Position numbers and translations under genes: made by a program. Below are positions 22,150-32,700 of a stretch of DNA of 64,000 bases, piece by piece; the first letter of the stretch is position 1; each line of letters opens with the position of its first letter. The stretch spans positions 245,518,925-245,582,924 of the forward strand of contig JAUPFV010000001.1 in NCBI GenBank assembly GCA_036936605.1. Direction: 5' to 3'. Under the pieces are notes generated by a model that saw only the letters and a list, made by a program, of their open reading frames with translations, searched no databases and was not told the DNA's origin. Source of the stretch: Limnanthes douglasii subsp. nivea. Lineage: Eukaryota > Streptophyta > Magnoliopsida > Brassicales > Limnanthaceae.

Positions 22150-23390
22150 TAGAAAGTTAGAGGCGATATTTAAATAAGTTGACAAGATAATTAAACTTCG
22201 GCACATTAGGCAGGCCCATTATCCGACGTGGATAGCGAACCCAGTGCTAGTAAAAACGAAATATGTGCAGTGGCATATGTATGTCGGCTACAATGATCAC
22301 AATTGAGCGTGTTCCAAGGATGTTTTTCCTCTCCCGCAAATCGATCAATTGGTTGATACCGCCTCGGGAATTTTTTTTTTATCATTCATGGATGCATACT
22401 CTGGATATAACCAGATACCCATTAACCCCACGTACGATAGATACACTACATTCCAAATAGAGCGAGGCCTCTATTATTATAAAGTCATGTCATTCGGATT
22501 TAAAAAACGGGTTCAATGTACTAGAGGTTAATCAATAAAATATTTAAAGATCAACTTGGTAAGCATATGGAAGCTTACATCGATTATATGATTTTCAAAA
22601 ACGACTATGGGTAGCGGGAGCTTGAAGTCCTATGGAAGATCTTTAAAATCCCGTGAAGGTATTGTGTTAAACTCAACCCTCTTAAATGTTATTTTAGTGT
22701 GCGCAATGGAGAGTTTTTAAGTTTCATTGTCAGTAAAAAATGAATAAAGGTTGACCCCTCCTAATTGATATCAATATTGACAATGAAACCAACACGAAAC
22801 ATCAACGAAGTAAAACAGTTAACATGACGCCTAACTGCCCTCTCCCAGTTAATTTCTAGAGCATCGGGTAAAAGTCAACCCTTCTACAAAATTTTAAAAA
22901 GGACTGAAAGATTCCAATGGATAGACGAGTACAACTCGACATTTCAAGAATTAAAGGAGTACATAACATCCCCAAAAGTGCTAGCAGCACCTGACCCCAG
23001 AGAACCTTTGTATTTATACATGTCGGTCTCAAACTACGCAGTGAGCAGTGTGCTAGTATGAGAAACAACGGGTGTATAAATGACAGTTTATTATTTCAAT
23101 AAAGGTTTGGTGGATGCTGAAACCATGTACCCAAACTTATAGAAGTGGTCGTGGCTCAGAAAATACGCTCATAATTCATGGAACCATATTGTTATTTAGC
23201 ACATATCGTTTCTTTTCCTAAACGTGCTTCAAAAACTAAATATTTCAGAGAGATTAATTAGATGGTCAGTCGAGCTGGGAGCATACGAAATTGTCTACGA
23301 GCCAAGAACAACAATTAAAGGTCAGATAGTGGTTGACTTCATCAACGAGTCTTTAGGATCTAGGGGGTCGGACAAAGAAATAATTCAAGC
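22150..23390 (+). pseudogene. Ty3/gypsy reverse transcriptase and RNase H relic
   Basis: Motifs in order on +: HYPTWIANPVLVKT (22218), FPLPQIDQLVDTASG (22328), FLSFMDAYSGYNQIPI (22378-22425), TTFQIERGLYYYKVMSFG (22445-22500), and a catalytic-box remnant AYIDYMIFKN (22570; YIDY for YIDD). LISRASGKSQPFY (22850-22890) and PLYLYMSVSNYAVSSVLV (23005-23060) mark connection and RNase H. The second Asp of the YxDD box reads Tyr, on top of many stops, so the copy is inactive. Confidence 0.8.
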
Positions 23391-23399
23391 TGAGTAGGA

Positions 23400-23870
23400 C
23401 AACCCTTAGTGGATAGTTGAGGCAGACGGGGCCTCGAATGCAACTGGTGGGGGCCCTCAAATTATTTTAAGAGCTCCCTTTAGAGAAGAAATCAGTCAGG
23501 GAATCAAATTTGGTTTCAAAGTGACAATCAATGCTCCAGAATACGAAACATTATTAAAATGTCTAAATTAGCTCACATTTATGGACTAAAAAAACTACTC
23601 ATTCGATCAAACTCACAACTAGTTATTAGGCAGGCCAAGGGATTTTGCGAGGCTAAACAAGAAAGCGCCTAGGGATACTTCGACACCTTGAAAGAATGGG
23701 AAAGAAAATTACATCACGTTGAATACGAACAAATACCTTGCTATGATAATTCAATTGAGAATTCACTCGCTAAAGCAGCCGCCCAAATAGATAATCTAAT
23801 TATCCTCACTCAAGATAACCCGACTGTGGCAGCAGGTGCAAAGGCACTAAAGTAACAACCTTTGATTGGA
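23400..23870 (+). pseudogene. Second, archaeal-type RNase H relic
   Basis: Reads VEADGASNATGGGPQIIL (the D-G-A/S start with the first catalytic Asp), then TINAPEYETLLKCL (A/NNxAEYEALL box with the Glu), LLIRSNSQLVI (the D of the usual SDSQLV is N here) and SIENSLAKAAA (the final D-x-LAKAA region with N for D). This is the extra RNase H of Tat-lineage elements. Loss of two acidic residues plus stops marks it as dead. Confidence 0.7.
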
Positions 23871-23879
23871 TGAATGAAT

Positions 23880-24965
23880 ACCTCATTTATCTTCAAAACC
23901 AAACTCTCTCAACCGATAAAGCGGAGGCGAGGTACGTAGAGTTTTATGCAGCAAAATACACATTTTTAGATAATATGTTATACATGAAAAGTGCGACCCG
24001 ACTGTTGTTGCATTGTGTCAACAAATAGGAGACATAAATAATTATGATCGATATGCACGAAGGAGAGGATGGTGCCCATTGCGGATATAGAAGCCTAATA
24101 AGAATATTCTTACTTGGTGTGGATTATTTTTGACTGAGGGTAATTTGGTCAGATGTTTTGTGGTGTTTTAAAGGTATTAAATGTTTAAGTGTTTTGTACT
24201 GAGAGATTTAAGCTGCCTGGTTGGATTAACTGTTCATTACCCTCATTAATAAAAGTGGTTGGGTATTTATACCCTTGATTATGGGCCATATGAGCTTTCG
24301 GGTCAAACTTATGAAACCGGATCGAATTCAAAAACTCATTAGTTTATTAAGCAGATTAACAATTAGCTTAGTCAAAAGGTGATTAGTTATTTAGTACTTT
24401 TGTCCTGTTCGGATGGTTCAATGGGTGATTATTGTCCGGATTGCCCCTGTCTGTTTCTATAGTGAGTGGCGAATATTTCCGGACCCATCATTACTAGCCT
24501 AATTTTATTAGCCTAAACTTGCTATGGAGGTACAAGCTCTGATGTAAAAATGCCATCATTACCAATAATTAGCAAATAAGCGACATTTACCAAGCGAGTT
24601 AATAAGCATTGAGCCAGCGCCATGTCTCTTCGATAAATAAGGGATAGATTTAGTGGGACCCCTCCCATTGGTTACAGGTAAACGATAATTTCTCATTGTG
24701 TCAGTCGACTACTTTACAAAATGGGTTGATTAGAAGACGTTATCCAGGACAAGAACCCATGTGATTTGTGATTTCATTCAAAATCAAATTATTTCTTGAT
24801 TTGGAATCTTATAAATCCTTATGACCGACAAGGAACCTCAATTTTAGAATGCTATAGTGACAACATTGTGCCAAAGGCATGGAATTAGCCATCACTTTTC
24901 TACACGTACTACCCGTAAGCTACCGGTCAGGTTGAGGTCACACGTAGCATCATGGCGCCTCTCGG
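23880..24965 (+). pseudogene. Ty3/gypsy integrase relic, split by an insert
   Basis: The first part (about 23885-24115) carries the N-terminal helices and the H2C2 finger (MHEGEDGAHCGYRSL). The second part resumes near 24600 with FDK, GIDLVGPLPLVTGKR, SVDYFTKWV (core entry with the first catalytic Asp), LMTDKEPQF (second Asp) and ATGQVEVTRSI near 24930. Between them lie about 490 bp with no integrase similarity. The downstream catalytic Glu region and C-terminal tail are absent or unrecognisable. Confidence 0.75.
24115..24600. mobile_element. About 490-bp insert inside the integrase relic
   Basis: Sequence breaks at about 24115 inside the H2C2 finger and integrase coding resumes at about 24600. 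The insert has no coding content. Its ends show loosely similar, inverted low-complexity segments (GGGTAATTTGGTCAGATG near 24145; TGATGTAAAAATGCCATCAT near 24540). A short non-autonomous DNA element or a solo LTR would both fit. No target-site duplication was clear. Confidence 0.4.
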
Positions 24966-24989
24966 TTTCAACCAAAGTAGCATCAACAT

Positions 24990-26478
24990 TACTTGACCCC
25001 CCAACAGGAACCGATACAGCCTCAACAGTCTAGGAAACATTTTCAACCACCTTCTCGATATCTTCTTCCTCCATTTTATCGTTCGTTATCTACAATTTTC
25101 TCATTCTCCAATACTATCCCCTTAAGATTCCCCAATTCTAAGTTATGGTTCGTTATCCAAAACTCGATAATAATGTCTTTTCGAACCTTTTCCAGGTTTC
25201 TTTGAGTGGTCCCCAATGCGTCCATACGCCCATCAACATAGGAAATTATAACACGATTACCCTAATGTTTTTCAATATGCTCTATATCTTACCTTAATTA
25301 AGATAGCTCTGCTCAAAGAATAGAACTCCCCAGCCAAACATTACAGCTTACAATGGTAGACTCTTCAACCTTGATGAGAAACCTTGAATTCGGTGAGATT
25401 AGTTACATGGATCGCTTGGCAAGAGTCTCATTCTGTGCAACCAGTTTTGCAACATTTTTCATTAAGTTATCCCTTTCAGAGGTAAATGAAGCCAAATGAT
25501 CATCCAAATATGCCTTCTATTTCATCAGTTTCTCACAACAAAGCTTGGAAGTACCATAGGCTCATTTGTAGCATGACAGCTCAACATTAAGAGACTTACC
25601 TAAATAATAAGAGCTCTAGTTTGAATTCTTCCATGAACTTAGCATCAACAGGGATCATCTTGCAGTACGTCAACACCATTGAATTATGGTGACTCTACAA
25701 CAAGGTATTCATGGAAGAAAGGTATAATAAGAGAAAGAAAATAATTTTGAAGTCACCGATAACTAGTAAGTTGGTACAAAAGTTTACCTCCACTTCCAGT
25801 TTCAATTGACATTGTAAATTATCTGTTATAGACATATTGTTTTGATACGTCATCTCTACACATTTTTTTAATTGATGAAATATAAGTACGGAGGGCTTCA
25901 GCATGCTTAATGACATAGGGCATTCGTCTAACTCAGATATTTGAGGTTACTTTATACACGATGGGGCCTATGGGTGGGACTACACCCATAGATCTGGTGT
26001 TATTTACCTCTCCAAAAAGGTCCTCCCCCCCCCTTCTTTTTACCATCATCAACAGGAGAAAGAGCCAAAGGCTTAGTATTTGAGTCTTTAGCAGTAAGGG
26101 TCTCTGAAACAGCGCGACTATAGTTTGTAGATGCAAACGGAGTGGTATGCTCTCCAACAACATTACTTGAGACACCTCATGCGCAGCCTTTCGAAAACAA
26201 TAGAATTTCATGAACAGACATGGGGGCATCACTCACCACTATCGGTCCCCTCTTATTGTTCACCAACTAGGGCTTCATTCTTCATTAATATCATTGTCTT
26301 CCTAGCAAACCCACCAGAAGAAGAACTACTCTGTCCCATCCATTCATCATCCTTTTTTCAAGAAGATAGCACCATACAGTCACTAGAGCCCCTCTGGTCA
26401 GATGTAGTCGCAGTCCATATAGTCTCAAAAGGGCATGCATTGTTAATTGGGTTTCATCCATTTAGTGATAGTGAATAG
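24990..26478 (-). pseudogene. Relic antisense ORF of the third Tat-type element
   Basis: Position (after integrase, before the terminal repeats) and strand fit the antisense ORF seen with the other Tat-type copies. On the minus strand, pieces such as KHAEALRTYISSIKKMC, then a charged stretch near 25400-25700, look like its C-terminal coiled-coil half. I do not see the WK-x-FFF motif here. The short + strand frames in the same interval (for example 26131-26478) resemble no protein I know and are probably chance. Confidence 0.35.
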
Positions 26479-26507
26479 TTATAAATATTGGAATAATAAA
26501 CGTACAG

Positions 26508-27490
26508 TTCTTTTACTACTCTAACAAAAATCTTACATTATAATTGGGTTTTCATCCTTTTATATACTACAAAACTCTATATATTACCCCGGAATTTCCC
26601 TAATAACACTCCATTCCATGGTGTGCTAAGTCATGGTTTTAATGCTCTTTTTCCACGTTATTTATGATGTTATGTTATCATCTTTAGTGGTCTTGTCTGT
26701 GTAAGAATCAATCGTCGACCAATGCCCTCGGTTGGCGATCTTCTGGACATTCCTCATGGTGTATTACAATTTTTACATATGCGCCATCAGAGGTTGTGCT
26801 TATCTTAGCGAAGCCCCTCCAGTTTCGTTGTATGACCGAGTGGACCTTATTCTAGTTGGTGGGCATAATCTGGTGGTGGGTTATGCCTTATCAAACAAAT
26901 GTTACGAGTTATTATCTAATATCACTCCCTTTCTACTACATAGTCGAAGGTACCTCGTCTTGGTCGAAGGGTATAAATCGGTGGATGGGTTATGCCTTAT
27001 CAGGCTAAATGCATAGTTCTTTTATTGCTTTAATAAAGAATCTTACATTATAATTGATTTTTCATCATATTATATACTACAAAACCCTATACAGTATCTC
27101 AATATCTCCTGATAACTCTCCACTCTATTGTGTGTTAATTCGTGGGTCTAATTCTTCGTTCATAAATTCTTTATATTGTCATGTTATCATCTTTAGTGGC
27201 CTTATCTGCTTAAGAATCGGTCGCCCACCAGTCCCTTCGATTTGCGAACCTCTAGATATTCCTCATGGTGTAGTACGATTTTTACACAAACGTCATCATA
27301 GGTTGTGCTTATCTTAGCGATGCATTTCCCGCTTCGTTGTATGACTGTATGGACCTTATTACAGTCGATGGAAATAATCCGGTGGTGGGTTATACCTTAT
27401 CAAACAAAGGTTATGAGTTATTATCTAATACCATTTCATTTTCGCTACATAGTCGAAGGGTATAACCGGTGGAGGGGTTATTCCTTATCA
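26508..27490 (+). repeat. About 507-bp unit repeated twice in tandem
   Basis: Two diverged copies, about 26508-27006 and 27015-27490, share a series of blocks in the same order: TCTTACATTATAATTG, TATATACTACAAAAC, TGTTATCATCTTTAGTGG, ATTCCTCATGGTGTA, GGTTGTGCTTATCTTAGCGA and TTATGAGTTATTATCTAATA. The block follows the Tat-type element where a 3' LTR is expected, so it may be an LTR and a tandem second copy. The small frames at 26732-27547 lie within the repeat and are not genes. Confidence 0.85.
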
Positions 27491-27494
27491 ATAC

Positions 27495-28130
27495 TCATTT
27501 TATTTATAATCATCATTCTATGCTTAAATTGTTTTGGTCTAAATTAATATTTTACCAATTTCATGATTTGTAATTGTATAAAAAAAATATTATATTTAAT
27601 GCGTTGACAAGAACAAATATGTTTAATAACTAGTGATATAAATAATAGACTAAAAAGTGAAGTATTGTACTCATGGTCATAAATGTTAAAAAAACTAAAA
27701 TATAATTATAATTAATAAAACCGTATATTTCTACTCTTATTGTTACTTTTTTTTAATAAAAATGATAATTACCAATAATAATTTAGAATAGATTAAAAGT
27801 ACCAATACCATTATGGATTTTCAAGCTTATCGAAAACAACCTACTATATAAAATCTATCAAAAATACTCCAGGGATATGAAAACAAAAAAAAGAAAAAAA
27901 CTCTTATATTTTTCCTCTCGCCATTTTTTCTCTCTAAAATTGAAACTCACAGATCTCCCAAATTAAAGATTTCTGCAACAAATTTCAGTGGAAGCATTTC
28001 AACATAAATCAACTACTAAATCATGTTTCGTGAAGAAATTATTATTTCGTCTGCAATTCATTAATTGGTGTGTTCGTAGTTATTTTTAACGTTCAAAACT
28101 CCAGATATTTCAAACTCTAACTCAAAAAAC
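27495..28130. other. Intergenic, nothing recognised
   Basis: AT-rich, short poly(A/T) runs. No coding or RNA feature recognised. Confidence 0.35.
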
Positions 28131-29300
28131 ATCTTAAAATACATATATTTATATTTTTTTAAAGACTAGCAAAACAAAATTTATGACTAATATTTTGGAC
28201 TAATTATGTAACGGGAATATAATTGTTTTTCCAGACTAATTATGCAGCCCGATTACTCATATGTTTGCAACCAAATACAACAAAAAAAATGATTAATATA
28301 TCTTTCATAGATTTTTGTTCGTCGTAAAAAAGAAAAAAATAAATTGTATTTTTAGATATATTTTTTTGTGTTACAGTTTGAAAGATATGGTATTTAAAAA
28401 AAACTCTTAACACAACCAAAGTCTGATTTATACAACTTTTTTATTCTTACTAATTGTGCAAGCAATTATACTTATTTTCGCAACCAAATACTGTAAAAAA
28501 CATTCATGGATTTAGTTTTTTTATCTTAAAAAACAAAATCAATGATATTTTCTGTTTTTTTTAACTATGATTTGAAATATATGACATTTTGAAAAATATC
28601 AAACACAATTACTTTTCCAAAACTTAAGTCCTATTTATGCAACTTTTTCCGTATTAATTACGCAATCCGATTATTCCTATTTTCGCAACCAAATACTGTA
28701 AAAAAATCAATAAAAAAAATTCTTCATGTATCTAGTTTTGTTGGTCTTAAAAAACAAAAAGAAAAGTATTTTTGGAATTTTTTTAGCTATGGTTTGAAAG
28801 ATATGACATTTAAAAAAATCATAACACAATTATTTTTTTACAACCAAAATCCTATCTTCGTAACTCTTTTCTTCATTATTTCGCAACTTAATTACTTCTA
28901 TTTTCGCAACCAAATGCACTAAAAATAAAAATTGTATTTTTTATGGATGTAGTTTTGTTTGTATTAAAAAACCACACCAATAGTTTTTTGCATTTATTTT
29001 GGTTATGATTTGAAATGTATTATGTTTAAAAAAAACACAATTTGAGTTTTTACTACCAAAGTACTATTTACATAATTATTTTCTTCTTAATTTCACAACT
29101 CGATTACTTTTATTTTCGCAACAGAATGCATTAAAAAAATTTAAAAAAAAAACAAGTTTTTTCAACCCAAAAATGTATATATTTTAGCAACTAAAAAATT
29201 TAGTTGTTTCACGCTCTAATTGACACTTATTTTCAAAATTAACACAATTATACGGAATTACAAAAAAAATTATAAATATATCTTCATAATTATAATTTTG
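28130..29300 (+). repeat. About 210-bp satellite, five diverged units
   Basis: The box GCAACCAAATA/G recurs at 28267, 28480, 28685, 28906 and 29118 (GCAACAGAATG), so the spacing is 213, 205, 221 and 212 bp. Other blocks repeat with it: GATTACTTCTATTTTC upstream of the box, TAGTTTTGTTGGTCTTAAAAAAC after it, then GATTTGAAAGATATGACATTT. The array ends roughly 400 bp upstream of the P5CDH transcription start. Confidence 0.85.
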
Positions 29301-29579
29301 TTGGTCTTAAAAAATAAATTCAAATCATCATTAAATTCTAAATTGAAGTTGTGTGGATGATTTCTTAAATTTTAAATTATTGCAAATAAATAGTTTTGAT
29401 CGGATATAACTTATTTTATTTAAAGTTATTTATTTATTATAAAGTAGTCATTCCCTCCGATTATATAAGGATAAGGTAGAAGCATATGATTAGAAAGAAC
29501 ATGGTTCATATCGGTACTAATAAAGTGTCAATTTATATATTATTACTGCTAAAGTTTGTTGATAAGCAAAGCACACGAG

Positions 29580-29587
29580 TGAGTCAT
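29580..29587 (+). promoter_or_regulatory. TGAGTCAT, possible bZIP-binding site
   Basis: TGAGTCAT contains the GCN4/AP-1-like core bound by plant group S1 bZIP factors, which activate proline-degradation genes in Arabidopsis. It lies about 200 bp before the P5CDH start codon. An eight-base match is weak evidence. Confidence 0.3.
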
Positions 29588-29662
29588 ATCCTACGTATCA
29601 ACCTTACCTTAGATTTTGTCTAAATGAAACACCAATGAGACTCAGACATCACACACACTCCA

Positions 29663-29668
29663 TATAAA
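29663..29668 (+). promoter_or_regulatory. TATA box of P5CDH
   Basis: TATAAA in the context CCATATAAAGCC, 114 bp before the start codon. Transcription would then start around 29695, giving a 5' leader of about 80 nt. Confidence 0.6.
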
Positions 29669-29776
29669 GCCACTCTACTCTACTAATCACTTGCCTAATC
29701 AACAGGACTTGGATTTTGACTGATCACTTCTTCAAGCTTCATTCTTCCACTTCATCTCATTGCCCCCATTTTCAAG

Positions 29777-32700
29777 ATGCATAGAGTTTTACTTTCTCAT
29801 GGATTGAGAGCGAGACCTCCTCAAAACGCCTTAGCATGGTTGAGTTCTTTCAATCTCTCAAGGTCGCTCTCTATTCTTTCTACAATCTGTTTTTCGATTC
29901 ATCGTTCTTAGTTTTAGTTTCTACGTTTCTGGCTTTTTCCAATTACTAAATGATTTGATCCCGACAAAGAGACAGATTAAAGCTCTAAGAATTTCTGTTT
30001 AGGGGTTTTAGTCTATGTTTTTGTTTTGTCAATGCAATGTAATCAGCTTAATCTGTTGTAGATCCCTATCATTTTAGGTGTCTACTGGTGTCGACATACA
30101 CTTTATGGTTGTTTATAAGATATTTTGCTTCTTCATTTTTGGTGATCACAAACGACTGAACTTACAAAGATTAGATTTTCAAAAAAGAAAGTTTATACTG
30201 ATATTCTTGTGTCTTATGGTAGCAGATCCAGTCATTCTTTGCCGTTTGCAACTGTGGACGCTGAGGAGGTATCAGGTTCCAACCCAGCTGAAGTACTGAA
30301 CTTTGGTAAGTCTCATTGATATGCTGCTTTGTTTTTGGTTTTATGTTTGCGAGATTGGCTTATATTAATACTGTTAAGACTCACATGACTAACAGTTTGA
30401 ACCTGGTCTTATTTAATGCAAAACTCACAGTCTTTTACCTACAATAAACCTGTCTGTTTCTGAAGTCTAAGAATGACCCAATATTTCGAAATGGGAATGG
30501 TTTTCAGTGCAGGGTAAATGGTTAGGTTCTTCCAATGTCAATACTATTTTGGATCCCTTGAATGGAGAACCGTTCATCAATATCAAAGAGGTTGATAAAA
30601 CTGGAATTCAGGTAGGACCTGTTGTTTTTGTTACATATTTAAATGTTATGTTTTGTTTACTGCTTCTCGACTAATTTTTTTTAATGTTTGATTCGAAGCC
30701 TTTTGTGGAGAGCTTGTCTAAGTGCCCAAAACACGGCTTACACAATCCCTTTAAAGCACCAGAGAGGTATGCTTACGTATCATCAGAAACTGCTTGGTGT
30801 TCTATTTTGTTTAATGTTTGGCAAAAATAGAACTAACTACGGTTTTCTTTGTAGATATCTTTTGTATGCAGACATCACTACCAAAGCAGCTCACATGCTT
30901 TCCTTACCCAAGGTAATGCGTTAGGTACAACTGTTTTTATATCGTCTTTTATACGATTTTGTATTTCCGAGTTTTAGTAACAATTTTTTTTTGTACGTAT
31001 AGCATGTAAATCGAGTGCAAAATGGTTGCTTCTTTGCAGTGATAGTTTTGTTATTACAATTCAGGTATCTGATTTCTTCACGAGGTTAATACAACGGGTT
31101 GCTCCAAAGAGTTATCAGCAGGCTAATGGTGAAGTCTTTGTTACACGAAAGTTCCTAGAGAATTTCTGTGGTGATCAGGTACTGCCAGAACGTCGTATTG
31201 TATTCACTATTGTCGCTTGCTTAAAAAAAGAAGAGAAAAGCTATAGAGTGAAACTACTCGGTGTAAAAATGGATACGGCCTGATAATTTATAAATGTGAC
31301 AAGGAATCTATTATTTCAGAAAGTGTTTATAATGAATCCCTTAATGCATTAAGACACTTCTGCATACAAACTACAAAGGGACTTATATGAATCAGGTCCT
31401 TGCAAGTTTTAATGTCTTCATCACTTTCTCTCTATATATGGCAGGTCCGTTTTTTGGCACGGTCTTTTGCAGTACCTGGAAATCATCTTGGACAACAAAG
31501 TCATGGTTTCCGTTGGCCATATGGTCCTGTAAGTCTTTCTCTTTATTAGATTCTATACTTATCTGAACTGACTTGTACACAAGGTAGAATAGTGTATTGG
31601 AACTCTCCCATATACCCTTGTGCATTTCTTTCATGTGAAGTTTCAATTTTCCAACTGTGTAGAAAGCAAAACAGAAGAACACTATTAAAAGAAATGGTCT
31701 TACAAGAAATCGTTTCTGAATCTGAATAGTGCCAATCAACAGTTTTACCTAAAGAATCTGTTCGACTGGATATGTCTCAATAATGACTTTTAATTAGTAT
31801 GTCATGTGTGATTTAATATCAGCCTGGTTATTGTTACTTAAGTCTATTATCATGAAGAAGGACGTGTTATGCCATTGAAAAAATTTAGAAGGATGTTGCT
31901 AGTTTTTGAGTCTCGAAGAGTGATGCAGGTTGTCATTATCACTCCCTTCAATTTCCCATTGGAGATTCCGGTTCTGCAGTTAATGGGGGCGCTCTACATG
32001 GGTAATAAGCCTCTCCTCAAAGTTGATAGCAAGGTACTTATTAAAACAACTTCCTGTACTATATTTTCTTTGTAGTTCTCTATGTGCTTGTTTTTTATTA
32101 GAAGCTGACTATAACGTCCTTTGACATGATATTAGGCTCTTTTGTCCATCTTTGTTCTTTTGTTATTGTTGCGGATTTCAACTCAAAATGTCTTGTAGGT
32201 GAGCATCGTCATGGAGCAGATGATGCGTTTACTTCATCACTGTGGTTTACCTTTGGAGGATGTTGATTTTATTAACTCTGATGGACAAACAATGAACCAG
32301 ATATTGTTGGAGGTTCGCTCTAAAAATACAAATGTTTCACTCTTTTAGGTCTTAAAGGTAGTTTCTTGCAGATTTAAATTTATTCCGCAGTTGAAATTTA
32401 TAGCTGTCTTACTTCTACAGGCAAATCCACGAATGACCCTTTTCACTGGAAGCTCAAGGGTAGCAGAGAAATTGGCTCTTGACCTGAAAGGTCGTATTAA
32501 ACTGGAAGATGCTGGGTTTGACTGGAAAATTTTAGGGCCTGATGTTCACGAGGTTTCTTATTGGCCTTTTTCCCACTTAGCTTATCCGTCATTCTTTTTT
32601 TAAAGGAGGATGTATTCACTTTTTTGTAACTGAATTCTGTGGTAGGTGGACTATGTTGCGTGGGTCTGTGATCAGGATGCATATGCATGCAGTGGCCAAA

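Noticed and set aside
26131..27547. Five plus-strand frames of 80-115 codons
   Set aside because: They lie across the antisense-ORF relic and the tandem repeat; the repeat-internal ones recur partly in both copies and match no protein.
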